A stretch of DNA of 22,577 nucleotides from NCBI GenBank assembly GCA_030639305.1, contig DAOWCY010000116.1, positions 1 to 22,577 on the forward strand, given 5' to 3'. The translations under genes were made by a program, and so were the position numbers. The stretch is from JAGLQA01 sp023135565 (GTDB taxonomy: Bacteria; Acidobacteriota; Aminicenantia; UBA2199). A model generated the notes under the pieces. The model was not told the origin of the DNA, did no database searches, and saw only the letters and a program-made list of their open reading frames with translations. Below are positions 8,326 to 15,518 of this stretch, piece after piece (position 1 is the first letter of the stretch; each line of letters opens with the position of its first letter).

Positions 8326-9117
8326 ATGGCCGCAGGACATAAATTTGAACCCAGGATTTTAGGATTTCTATGTAACTGGTGCTGCTACGCAGGGGCTGAC
8401 CTGGCCGGTGTTTCCCGGTTTCAATACCCCCCTAATATGCGCGCCATAAGGCTGATGTGTTCCGGCAGGGTAGACCCCGCGCACGTATTCCGGGCTTTCT
8501 CAAACGGACAGGACGCGGTTTTTATCGGCGGTTGTCATCTTAACGACTGCCATTATGTTACCCACGGCAATTTCGACGCCTTCGGCATGGTGTCCCTCAG
8601 CAAAAAATTGCTCGAACACATCGGGCTGAACCCCCAAAGGCTGCGGCTCGAATGGGTATCCGCCGGTGAAGGAATCCGTTTTGCCCAAATAATGAATGAA
8701 TTTGTCCCCCAGTTAGAGAAGTTGGGCCCGCTCGGCCAGGGCGAAGGCATAGCCGAAAAGGAATTAAAGTTCAAACTCGAAGCGGTTACGCAGCTCATCC
8801 CCTATATTAAGTTAGTGCAATCGGAGAAGCTGAGAGTACCTGATAGAACAGAAGAAGCTTATAATAAATTTTTCAACGGGGAAGAGTTCAAGCGGTTATT
8901 TAATGAATTAATCGCGGAGAAATTGATACAAAGCCAGATCCTGTTACTGCTCCGGGAAAAGCCTCATACAACCGCGGAAATCTCTAAGATTTTAAACCTG
9001 GATCCCTTTGCAGTATCGAAACACATGAACAGTTCATCTAAGCAAGGATTAGTCAGGTATGATACGAACCGCAAAAGCTATGCTCTCGCCGCAGGTGAAA
9101 GCGCAAGCAGCGGCTAA
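8326..9117 (+). CDS. bamF: BamF, MvhD-like [2Fe-2S] subunit with C-terminal winged helix
   Basis: The 263-residue protein begins with the methyl-viologen-hydrogenase delta (MvhD) fold. It shows FLCNWCCYAGADLAG (C16, C19, C20), MCSGRVDP and GCHLNDCHY. It would pass electrons between BamE and the other modules. In Geobacter BamF a selenocysteine is reported in the complex. Here the CNWCC motif is all Cys, and no in-frame TGA occurs. The last 65 residues read as a winged-helix DNA-binding-like domain (TTAEISKILNLDPFAVSKHM, then GLVRYDTNRKSYAL). Start: AGGAG at 8311-8315 is 10 bases from ATG 8326. TTG at 8320 is only 4 bases away, so ATG is preferred. It lies 28 bases after bamE. Confidence 0.87.
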   Translation: MAAGHKFEPRILGFLCNWCCYAGADLAGVSRFQYPPNMRAIRLMCSGRVDPAHVFRAFSNGQDAVFIGGCHLNDCHYVTHGNFDAFGMVSLSKKLLEHIGLNPQRLRLEWVSAGEGIRFAQIMNEFVPQLEKLGPLGQGEGIAEKELKFKLEAVTQLIPYIKLVQSEKLRVPDRTEEAYNKFFNGEEFKRLFNELIAEKLIQSQILLLLREKPHTTAEISKILNLDPFAVSKHMNSSSKQGLVRYDTNRKSYALAAGESASSG

Positions 9118-9146
9118 GAAGAAAGAAAAGGATAAGAAAAGCAGCT

Positions 9147-9599
9147 ATGGATATAAAAAACATCGATCGGATTATCGACAAACATCGAGGTGAAGCCGGT
9201 TCGCTCATTCAAATATTATTGGAAATTCAGAGTGAAAATCATTGGCTCCCTAAGGAATCATTGCAGCGGGTCAGCGAAAAGTTACAGGTTCCTATCGCCA
9301 GGATACAGCATATCGCTACCTTTTATAAAGCCTTTAGTTTAGTTCCCAAAGGACGCCATGAGGTACATGTTTGTATGGGCACCGCCTGTCACGTTCGCGG
9401 CGCCGGGCGTATCCTCGACACAGTGCAGGAACTGACCGGCATTCAACCCGGCGATACGGACCTGGATTTGAAGTTCAGCCTGGAAACCGTGAACTGTCTC
9501 GGCTGCTGTGCCTTAGGCCCGGTTATGGAAATCGACGGGAACACTCACGGTAAGCTGACCACATCCGGCACAGCAGACGTTTTAAAACGGTATGAATAG
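9147..9599 (+). CDS. bamG: BamG, NuoE-like thioredoxin-fold [2Fe-2S] subunit
   Basis: This 150-residue protein has the 24-kDa complex I subunit (NuoE) layout: an N-terminal helical part including LPKESLQRVSEKLQVP and ATFYKAFSLVPKG, then a thioredoxin-like domain. The [2Fe-2S] ligands are C76, C81, C117 and C121 (CMGTAC and CLGCC). With BamH and BamI it forms a soluble NADH-dehydrogenase-like module that probably connects the Bam complex to NAD(H) or ferredoxin. The length is typical. The ribosome site is poor (AAAGGA about 13 bases upstream), so expression may rely on readthrough from bamF. The stop TAG overlaps the AGGGGA site of bamH. Confidence 0.9.
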   Translation: MDIKNIDRIIDKHRGEAGSLIQILLEIQSENHWLPKESLQRVSEKLQVPIARIQHIATFYKAFSLVPKGRHEVHVCMGTACHVRGAGRILDTVQELTGIQPGDTDLDLKFSLETVNCLGCCALGPVMEIDGNTHGKLTTSGTADVLKRYE

Positions 9600-9608
9600 G
9601 GGAAAATT

Positions 9609-11486
9609 ATGGCGCGGTTAAATACACCTGAAGAGTTAGAAAAGTTCAGACAGGAAATAGTATCCGGGAAAGCCCCGGACAGGCCCTGCGTTTCGATATG
9701 TGCCGGAGCCGGTTGTCTTGCCTCGGGAGCGAGCGAAGTCATTGCCGCCTTTAAAGCCGAGATCGAGAAACAGGGTTTAAGCACAGAAGTGGATACCAAA
9801 GGAACAGGCTGTCCCGGGTTTTGTGAAAGAGGACCTGTAGTGGTTATTTATCCCCGGGAGATATGTTATCTCCAGGTGAAACCCGAAGACGTCCCCGATA
9901 TTATCTCTTTGACTATAAAGGAGAAAAAGGTAATCGACCGTTTACTCTATGTTGACCCGGCCACAGGCGAAAAGGCCACCCATGAAGCCGATATCCCTTT
10001 TTATAAACATCAAAAACGAAATATTATCAGCGATAACATAAAGATCGATTCAAGGAGCATCGACGACTATCTCGCTATCGGCGGTTATTCGGGCTTAGCC
10101 AAAGCCCTGACCCGCATGACCCCCGAGGAAGTGTTGGAAGAAGTCAAAAAATCCAACCTGAGAGGGCGCGGCGGCGGCGGTTTTCCCGCCGGGAGAAAGT
10201 GGGAAGGTTCCCGCGACGCTCCCGGAGAAGTTAGATATGTGCTTGTCAACGCCGATGAAGGCGACCCCGGGGCATTTATGGACAGAGCGCTTCTTGAAGG
10301 GAATCCTCATTCGGTTCTCGAAGGATTGATAATGGGCGGTTATGCCATCGGCGCTCACGAAGGTTATATTTACGTGCGCCAGGAATACCCCCTGGCCGTA
10401 GAGAATATCGCTCTCGCCATTAAGCAGGCTGAAGAATATGGTCTTTTAGGTGAGAACATATTGGGATCGGGTTTTGATTTCAAAGTTATCGTGCACCGGG
10501 GGGCCGGCGCTTTTGTTTGTGGCGAATCGACTGCTTTGATGACCGCATTGGAAGGCAGGGTCGGGGAACCCAGGGTAAAGTATATCCGCTCCAACGTCAG
10601 GGGTCTCTGGAATAAACCCACTGTATTGAATAATGTCGAGACATGGGCCAATGTGCCTCTTATCATCAATAAAGGCGCCGACTGGTTTACTCAGTTTGGA
10701 ACTGAAGGAAGCAAAGGCACGAAGATTTTCTCCCTGGTCGGAAAGATAACCAACACCGGCCTCGTAGAAGTGCCTATGGGCATTACTTTAAGAGATATTA
10801 TTTACAAGATCGGCGGCGGCATACCCGGCGGCAAGAAGTTCAAAGCAGTGCAGACCGGCGGGCCATCCGGCGGATGTATCCCTGAAGAACTATTGGATTT
10901 GCAAGTTGATTTTGATGAACTGGCCAAAATCGGTTCTATGATGGGTTCCGGCGGCATGATTGTTTTGGATGAAGACACCTGTATGGTTGATGTTGCCAGG
11001 TACTTTATTCATTTCCTTACTGATGAATCCTGCGGTAAATGTGTCCCCTGCCGTGAAGGTTTGAGGCAGATGGACAGGATTCTCACCAATATTACCGAAG
11101 GCAGAGGAAAAGAAGGCGACATCGAACTTTTGGAAGAGTTATCGGAAACCGCCATCGAAGCATCGTTATGTGCTCTCGGCAAGAGCGCTCCGAATCCTTT
11201 TTTAAGCACCCTGCGTTATTTCAGGGACGAGTATGAAGCGCACATTAACGAGAAGAGGTGCCCCGCATTATCTTGCAAGGAGTTGATTTCTTATTACATC
11301 GACCCGGAAAAGTGTCAGGGTTGTATGATATGTCTTAAGAAGTGCCCGGTTGACGCTATCGATGGCGACAAGAAGAAGGTCCATATCATAAACCAGGAAA
11401 AATGTACAAATTGCGGAACGTGCCTGGAAGTTTGTCCTGCCCGTTTTGGCGCGGTTAAGAAGGTGGACGGTGTCCCCAGCCAATAA
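9609..11486 (+). CDS. bamH: BamH, NuoF-like flavin and NAD-binding subunit
   Basis: The 625-residue protein has an N-terminal thioredoxin-like [2Fe-2S] domain (C31, C36, C68, C72). The NuoF flavin/NADH core follows (GRGGGGFPAGRKW, residues 186-198; ADEGDPGAFMDR; AFVCGESTALM). Next come an SLBB-type segment (SLVGKITNTGLVEVPMGITL), the [4Fe-4S] site ESCGKCVPCREGL, and two C-terminal ferredoxin motifs (CQGCMICLKKCP and CTNCGTCLEVCP). This is the layout of HydB/HndC- and formate-dehydrogenase-associated NuoF proteins. It would exchange electrons with NAD(H) or act as a ferredoxin:NAD module of the Bam complex. Ribosome site AGGGGA lies 5 bases before ATG. A GCCG-CTTCG-CGGC hairpin begins on the very base after the stop codon. 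Confidence 0.92.
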   Translation: MARLNTPEELEKFRQEIVSGKAPDRPCVSICAGAGCLASGASEVIAAFKAEIEKQGLSTEVDTKGTGCPGFCERGPVVVIYPREICYLQVKPEDVPDIISLTIKEKKVIDRLLYVDPATGEKATHEADIPFYKHQKRNIISDNIKIDSRSIDDYLAIGGYSGLAKALTRMTPEEVLEEVKKSNLRGRGGGGFPAGRKWEGSRDAPGEVRYVLVNADEGDPGAFMDRALLEGNPHSVLEGLIMGGYAIGAHEGYIYVRQEYPLAVENIALAIKQAEEYGLLGENILGSGFDFKVIVHRGAGAFVCGESTALMTALEGRVGEPRVKYIRSNVRGLWNKPTVLNNVETWANVPLIINKGADWFTQFGTEGSKGTKIFSLVGKITNTGLVEVPMGITLRDIIYKIGGGIPGGKKFKAVQTGGPSGGCIPEELLDLQVDFDELAKIGSMMGSGGMIVLDEDTCMVDVARYFIHFLTDESCGKCVPCREGLRQMDRILTNITEGRGKEGDIELLEELSETAIEASLCALGKSAPNPFLSTLRYFRDEYEAHINEKRCPALSCKELISYYIDPEKCQGCMICLKKCPVDAIDGDKKKVHIINQEKCTNCGTCLEVCPARFGAVKKVDGVPSQ

Positions 11487-11596
11487 GCCGCTTCGCGGCA
11501 AGAGGCAGCGTGTGAGCGCTTTTGATTCTAATTATCAAAAGTTTTGATCAAACTTTTTCAAAAGTTTGGCCTCCCCGGCAGGGGCCGCCGGAGGCA
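11487..11596 (+). repeat. Dispersed palindromic element, copy B with leading hairpin
   Basis: The copy begins with the small hairpin GCCGCTTCGCGGC (11487-11499). Then come GTGAGCGCTTTTGATTCTAA, the A/T-rich alternating arms (11538-11567), and the GC hairpin with the GGAGGCAAG trailer. The trailer GCCGGAGGCAAG recurs once more at about 11612-11623, so the 3' edge is duplicated. It occupies the 167-base gap between bamH and bamI, the longest inside the operon, and could reduce readthrough into bamI or stabilise the upstream message. Confidence 0.8.
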
Positions 11597-11653
11597 AGCC
11601 CACGTGGTGGTGCCGGAGGCAAGTAAAAGTATTAACAAAGAGGCAAGTGAAAA

Positions 11654-12256
11654 ATGAGTGAAATTCGTTTACAGATCGACAACAAAGAAGTAACGGCAAA
11701 GGCAGGCATGACTCTTTTAGAAGCCGCCCAAAGTGCCGGTATAGAGATTCCCACGCTTTGTCATCATGAAAAGTTGGAACCTTATGGCGGCTGCCGGTTA
11801 TGTATAGTAGAAGTAGAGGAGCGTGGTTGGACGAAGCTGGTTGTATCCTGTGTTTATTTAATCGCGGAGAATTTGGTAGTCAGAACCAGGTCTGAGAAGA
11901 TAGATAGAATTCGCAAAACGATTATAGAGCTGCTGATGACTCATGCCCCGGATTCGCCCCGGTTGAAAGAATTGGCTGAAGAGTATGGAGCTGTTAGGGA
12001 CCGTTTTGAGAAAGACGCCTCCTTTTGCATACACTGCGGGTTATGTGTGCGGTACTGTGCGGAGGTGAAAAAGAAGAACGCCGTAGGATTTGTCGATAGG
12101 GGAGTAAGGAAGGAGATCAGTTTTATCCCCGGGATAGCCGCTAAGGAGTGTAATAGTTGTAAGGAGTGTTTTCCTTTATGTCCCACGTCTTATCTGCAGG
12201 CCGCGTTTGTTTTGGTTGAATCGCTTGCCTTCCCTAAAGCCCCGCAGCGTTTTTGA
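11654..12256 (+). CDS. bamI: BamI, short NuoG-like [2Fe-2S]/[4Fe-4S] subunit
   Basis: The 200-residue protein corresponds to the N-terminal part of NuoG/HydA-type subunits. A plant-type [2Fe-2S] domain comes first (PTLCHHEKLEPYGGCRLC, then C65 in VVSCVY). A long helix follows (about 80-115). A [4Fe-4S] pair closes it: CIHCGLCVRYC and CNSCKECFPLCP. It lacks the molybdopterin domain of full NuoG, as expected for BamI. It would connect clusters of BamG and BamH to the Hdr-like part. It is the last gene of the operon and faces a convergent gene 156 bases downstream. Ribosome site AAAGAGG lies 10 bases upstream. The separation from bamH by a repeat element suggests it may be expressed at a different level. 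Confidence 0.88.
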   Translation: MSEIRLQIDNKEVTAKAGMTLLEAAQSAGIEIPTLCHHEKLEPYGGCRLCIVEVEERGWTKLVVSCVYLIAENLVVRTRSEKIDRIRKTIIELLMTHAPDSPRLKELAEEYGAVRDRFEKDASFCIHCGLCVRYCAEVKKKNAVGFVDRGVRKEISFIPGIAAKECNSCKECFPLCPTSYLQAAFVLVESLAFPKAPQRF

Positions 12257-12289
12257 TTTTCCTTCTTAAAAAGTATCGTTTTAAATTCC

Positions 12290-12313
12290 AAAAGATAGCG
12301 AATTTTTGCTATC
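12290..12313 (-). terminator. Probable rho-independent terminator of the TIR-STAND gene
   Basis: Read on the minus strand, GATAGC (12313-12308) pairs with GCTATC (12299-12294) across an 8-base loop and is followed by TTTT (12293-12290). It lies about 100 bases after the stop of the TIR gene. The stem is only 6 bp, so strength is moderate. In the other direction, for bamI, there is no T-run. Confidence 0.5.
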
Positions 12314-12326
12314 ACAAAATGTGATA
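12310..12326. other. Perfect inverted repeat overlapping the terminator stem
   Basis: TATCACA and TGTGATA form a perfect 7-bp inverted repeat with an AAA spacer. It shares four bases with the right arm of the adjacent GATAGC/GCTATC hairpin, so the two structures exclude each other. The half-site TGTGA resembles a CRP/FNR-family recognition half, but the location between two convergent 3' ends makes an RNA structure more likely than an operator. Confidence 0.5.
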
Positions 12327-12412
12327 CCTTCAAAGCAGCGTTTAGGTGGGCATTTACCCTATGCTTTGGCGTTGCCAGTTGACTGTCCCAATCGAATCCC
12401 AGCTCCAGGAAT

Positions 12413-15400
12413 TCATTTCGCAAGATATTTTAAAAGAATTACTTTTTTTTCTTCGTCAGCCACCTGGGAGATGATTTTTCTCAGTCGTTTGCTGCTAATC
12501 CTAAATCGTTTAGCAATGTTACCCATTTCTTCGCACAGTTTATCGGGGGGGCTTTTGTATATCGTGATCAATATCATCGGTTCAAAAGGATAATGAAAAG
12601 ACTGGTTCGGATGAATCTCTATTGCTTCGGAACAGTAAGCGATTGCTTGATCAAAAAAATTTTCTTCTTTATGCTTATAAATTAAATTGGCCGCGTTGTT
12701 TAGTGCAACAGCTTTTTGGGCAGTCTTATCAGTAACTTGATAAGCTTTTTGATAATGTTCAAGGGCTAATTGAAAATTGTTATTTTGAAGGCAATTGGCT
12801 TTAATATTATAATAATGATAATTTTTATTATTGATTTTATCTAATAGTTTTAATGCTTCCGGTGCCGCGTTTGAATATTCCAGGATGCTTGCATAGTGGA
12901 GAATAGCCGGTTCAGGTTGTACCGATATTAGGTCCAGGATGGATGTGATGTAAACATGGCATGTGTTATCAATTTTGCATGCCTCTTTGATGAGATCTGA
13001 AAGAAGTAAATCGTTTAAAATGAATTGTGGCTCGAACGCCTTAAAAATAGAATTTATGGCTTGCGCAGGGTTTTTAGCGATTTTGGATTTGATTGTGCTA
13101 GCTGTGATTCGATTGGGAATAATCTTATCTTCTATCATTTTTTCCAGGATCCCCAGTGCTTGCTCAAAGTTGGTGGCTTTATTGATCAATGTCGTGTAGG
13201 TGATTTCATCTGGCGCTATCTTTACTTCCTTCATTATTTTCAGGATCCCCAGTGCTTGCTCAAAATCTGTGGCCTTACTGATCAATATCGTGTAGGTGAT
13301 TTCATTTGGCGCTATCTTTACTTCCTTCATTTTTTCCAGGATCCCCAGTGCTTGCTCAAAGTTGGTGGCTTTATTGATCAATGTCGTGTAGGTGATTTCA
13401 TTTGGCGCTATCTTTACTTCCTTCATTTTTTCCAGGACCCCCAGTGCTTGCTCAAAATCTGTGGCCTTACTGATCAATGTCGTGTAGGTGATTTCATTTG
13501 GCGCTATCTTTACTTCCTTCATTTTTTCCAGGATACCCAGTGCTTGCTCAAAGTTGGTGGCCTTATTGATCAATGTCGTGTAGGTGATTTCATCTGGCGC
13601 TATCTTTACTTCCTTCATTTTTTCCAGGATACCCATTGCTTCTTGGAAATTCCCGGACTTATTCATTAGTGTATTGTAGATAAAGGTATTAGGCTTTAGT
13701 CCCAATCCTTTCAGCTTTTTTACTAATATTAAGCCCTCTTGAAGGCCTTTGGCATTATCGATTAATTTAATGAATTCATATATATTGGCATAAAATCCAT
13801 GTCGCCTGATATTTTCGTCTTTGTAGGCGTTTTTTATAGATTCAATGATATTCTCAGAATTCATATCACTTTCGATAACTTTTTCAAGGTAGGCTTCTTC
13901 CGCTTGAATGTGTTCCCCATGCCAATCAATAAAATTTAATTTGTAAACCGATGAACTCAATAAATCCAGGGCATCATGCCACTCCGATGGGATAAATTCG
14001 GTTTTCCCCGTTTTGTTGGTGATTTGGTCCAATTGACTATAAAAACTTCCGGTGGGAGCATTTGGACGTTTCCCCAAAAGGCTGCGTTCACAATAGTCTT
14101 TTATCTTATCTGTAAGAAATGTTGTTTTTCCAACGGTATTTTGCAAGTAATAAAAATATTTGAGAGCTATTAATATTTCTCTTGGAAGCCTTTTGGGGGA
14201 GGTGGTATTATATTTCTTGGTGATTTCTTCCAATTTGCTATATCGCTGTTGCATCAACGATAACTCCAGGAAATACGAACCGATATTGTGATCGAATCCA
14301 TCGGTATCGAGGGTGATCTCTCGCTTTGGTTTTATTTCTTCATCAAGATAATTATTGAATTCTGCTACTTGCTTTGGGTTCATCCGTTTTATGACCACTG
14401 TTCTTAAAATTTCAGTGACATGGTGCGATAACTGATCCTCTAAGTACTTAAGCTCATTGCCACTGCGACAAGTTGCGGCAATCAGGATATCATTGTCTAT
14501 CAATTTGAAAAGTAATTTTTCAATTCCTTTTTTTGAATACCGATCAATAAAGAGATCAAAATCGTCAAATACGGCAATGATTTTTTTGTCGCGGTTAGCC
14601 GGCAGTTCATAATTATTAATCGGAAGCGAATAGTCAAAGGGGATAAGCACGATTGAGTCAGGCCTCTTTTTAATTGCCTCGAAAAGCGCCCGGGTTTTAC
14701 CGGACAAGGAATTGCCCACCACTAAAACCGACTTGCTATTCATAAGGTGGGTAAAAATTGATTGATCAAACTCCCTTTCCCAGTAAAAATCAGTATTGAT
14801 TTTAGATCGAAGCTTGGGCAGTAAATCTCCTATTAAAAGCTCCCGGCTGCTCTTCATCATTTTGAAACCTTTTAATTGTTTACCGGTTGGCGATTGTTTT
14901 TTTTTAATTTGATCCAGCATAATCTTTTCTAATGCTTTGCTGAGGTTTAATATATATTGATCATATAATTGACCCTGGGTCAACATACCGTTGTCAGTAC
15001 GAAATTTAACCATATCACCAAAAGCAATATTATCTATTTTCTCGCGGTCGTAGTCTTTTCCAGGTGGCATAAAAAACTGTCGTTTTGCCAAATCCGGCCA
15101 CCGGGTAAAATCGCATTGACGTAATAATAATGGAAAGAATTGAATCTCCTTCTCATCTGATCGTTTTAGAAATGTCAGAAATTCCTCCTTTAGAATGTAA
15201 TCCGATGCCAGGAAGTTTTGACTGACCAACAGAAGCGCAAAATCGCAGTTTACAACTTTTTCCTGTATCCATCGATGCCATTCTTCTCCCATTGGTATTT
15301 TCCTATCACTGCACAGGTCCCATTTAATACTCTTTGAATGCTTGGTATAGGGGATTAAATCATCCATCAGTTTATCTACAAATTCTTTGTCTTTATGAGC

Positions 15401-15439
15401 ATAAGAAACAAAAACAGTTACTTCCGGTTGTCGGTTCAT
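12413..15439 (-). CDS. TIR-STAND NTPase with pentatricopeptide-like repeats, candidate defence protein
   Basis: This 1008-residue protein has four parts. A TIR domain (about 7-150) opens with VFVSYAHKDKEFVDKLM and has SQNFLASDYILKEEF, where E85 aligns with the NADase glutamate. A P-loop NTPase module has Walker A GNSLSGKT (242-249), Walker B IIAVFDDFD (287-295) and a sensor-like AATCRS (321-326), followed by helical STAND-type segments. About six 32-residue PPR-like repeats (585-776) have consensus EITYTTLINKATNFEQALGI then LEKMKEVKIAPN, flanked by one degenerate unit on each side. A TPR-like tail covers about 850-945. TIR-STAND proteins in bacteria are typically sensors that destroy NAD+ on infection; that role is inferred. 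The protein is probably cytoplasmic, as no signal peptide or membrane segment is visible. Shine-Dalgarno AAGGGAG lies 5 bases upstream. The gene is clearly more AT-rich than its neighbours, suggesting transfer. Confidence 0.85.
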   Translation of the reverse strand: MNRQPEVTVFVSYAHKDKEFVDKLMDDLIPYTKHSKSIKWDLCSDRKIPMGEEWHRWIQEKVVNCDFALLLVSQNFLASDYILKEEFLTFLKRSDEKEIQFFPLLLRQCDFTRWPDLAKRQFFMPPGKDYDREKIDNIAFGDMVKFRTDNGMLTQGQLYDQYILNLSKALEKIMLDQIKKKQSPTGKQLKGFKMMKSSRELLIGDLLPKLRSKINTDFYWEREFDQSIFTHLMNSKSVLVVGNSLSGKTRALFEAIKKRPDSIVLIPFDYSLPINNYELPANRDKKIIAVFDDFDLFIDRYSKKGIEKLLFKLIDNDILIAATCRSGNELKYLEDQLSHHVTEILRTVVIKRMNPKQVAEFNNYLDEEIKPKREITLDTDGFDHNIGSYFLELSLMQQRYSKLEEITKKYNTTSPKRLPREILIALKYFYYLQNTVGKTTFLTDKIKDYCERSLLGKRPNAPTGSFYSQLDQITNKTGKTEFIPSEWHDALDLLSSSVYKLNFIDWHGEHIQAEEAYLEKVIESDMNSENIIESIKNAYKDENIRRHGFYANIYEFIKLIDNAKGLQEGLILVKKLKGLGLKPNTFIYNTLMNKSGNFQEAMGILEKMKEVKIAPDEITYTTLINKATNFEQALGILEKMKEVKIAPNEITYTTLISKATDFEQALGVLEKMKEVKIAPNEITYTTLINKATNFEQALGILEKMKEVKIAPNEITYTILISKATDFEQALGILKIMKEVKIAPDEITYTTLINKATNFEQALGILEKMIEDKIIPNRITASTIKSKIAKNPAQAINSIFKAFEPQFILNDLLLSDLIKEACKIDNTCHVYITSILDLISVQPEPAILHYASILEYSNAAPEALKLLDKINNKNYHYYNIKANCLQNNNFQLALEHYQKAYQVTDKTAQKAVALNNAANLIYKHKEENFFDQAIAYCSEAIEIHPNQSFHYPFEPMILITIYKSPPDKLCEEMGNIAKRFRISSKRLRKIISQVADEEKKVILLKYLAK
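13145..13720 (-). repeat. In-frame 96-bp tandem repeats encoding the PPR-like array
   Basis: Six exact-length units start at 13145, 13241, 13337, 13433, 13529 and 13625 on the + strand numbering, each 96 bp (32 codons). The first five are near-identical; the last, encoding the N-terminal repeat, is more diverged. Two sequence types alternate: one encodes LINKATNF, the other LISKATDF. By eye, units of the same type differ at about 2-3 of 96 bases and neighbouring units at about 6, so a two-unit (192-bp) block seems to have been duplicated. Confidence 0.95.
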
Positions 15440-15489
15440 ATGGGCTCCCTTAAAATATTTCGTTCGGGTTAAGACCTAAAACACTTATA

Positions 15490-15518
15490 AATATATAGGA
15501 TTGCATTTTTTTTGTCAA
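15490..15518 (-). promoter_or_regulatory. Promoter of the TIR-STAND gene
   Basis: On the minus strand TTGACA (15518-15513) is followed by a 17-base spacer containing an A-tract and then TATATT (15495-15490). The predicted leader is about 45 bases. Just upstream of the -35 box is CCCC-A-run-GGGG (15529-15535 region), a possible small hairpin. The promoter is strong by consensus, so the gene may be expressed constitutively, as is common for immune sensors. Confidence 0.72.

Noticed and set aside
8326..9117. Hidden selenocysteine codon in bamF
   Set aside because: The frame has no internal TGA, and the motif cysteines are ordinary TGC/TGT codons.
12320..12326. FNR/CRP operator at TATCACA-AAA-TGTGATA
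   Set aside because: It lies between two convergent 3' ends with no promoter nearby, and the 3-base spacing differs from the usual FNR/CRP sites.
13025..13669. Long + strand reading frame of 214 codons with repeated FLHFFQDPQCLLK-type units
   Set aside because: It is the antisense of the 96-bp PPR-encoding repeats. Periodic DNA keeps the opposite frame open. It has no ribosome site, and the minus frame has domain-level sense along 1008 residues.
13145..13720. CRISPR-like array
   Set aside because: Regular units are contiguous at 96 bp with no unique spacers, and they are in frame inside a protein.
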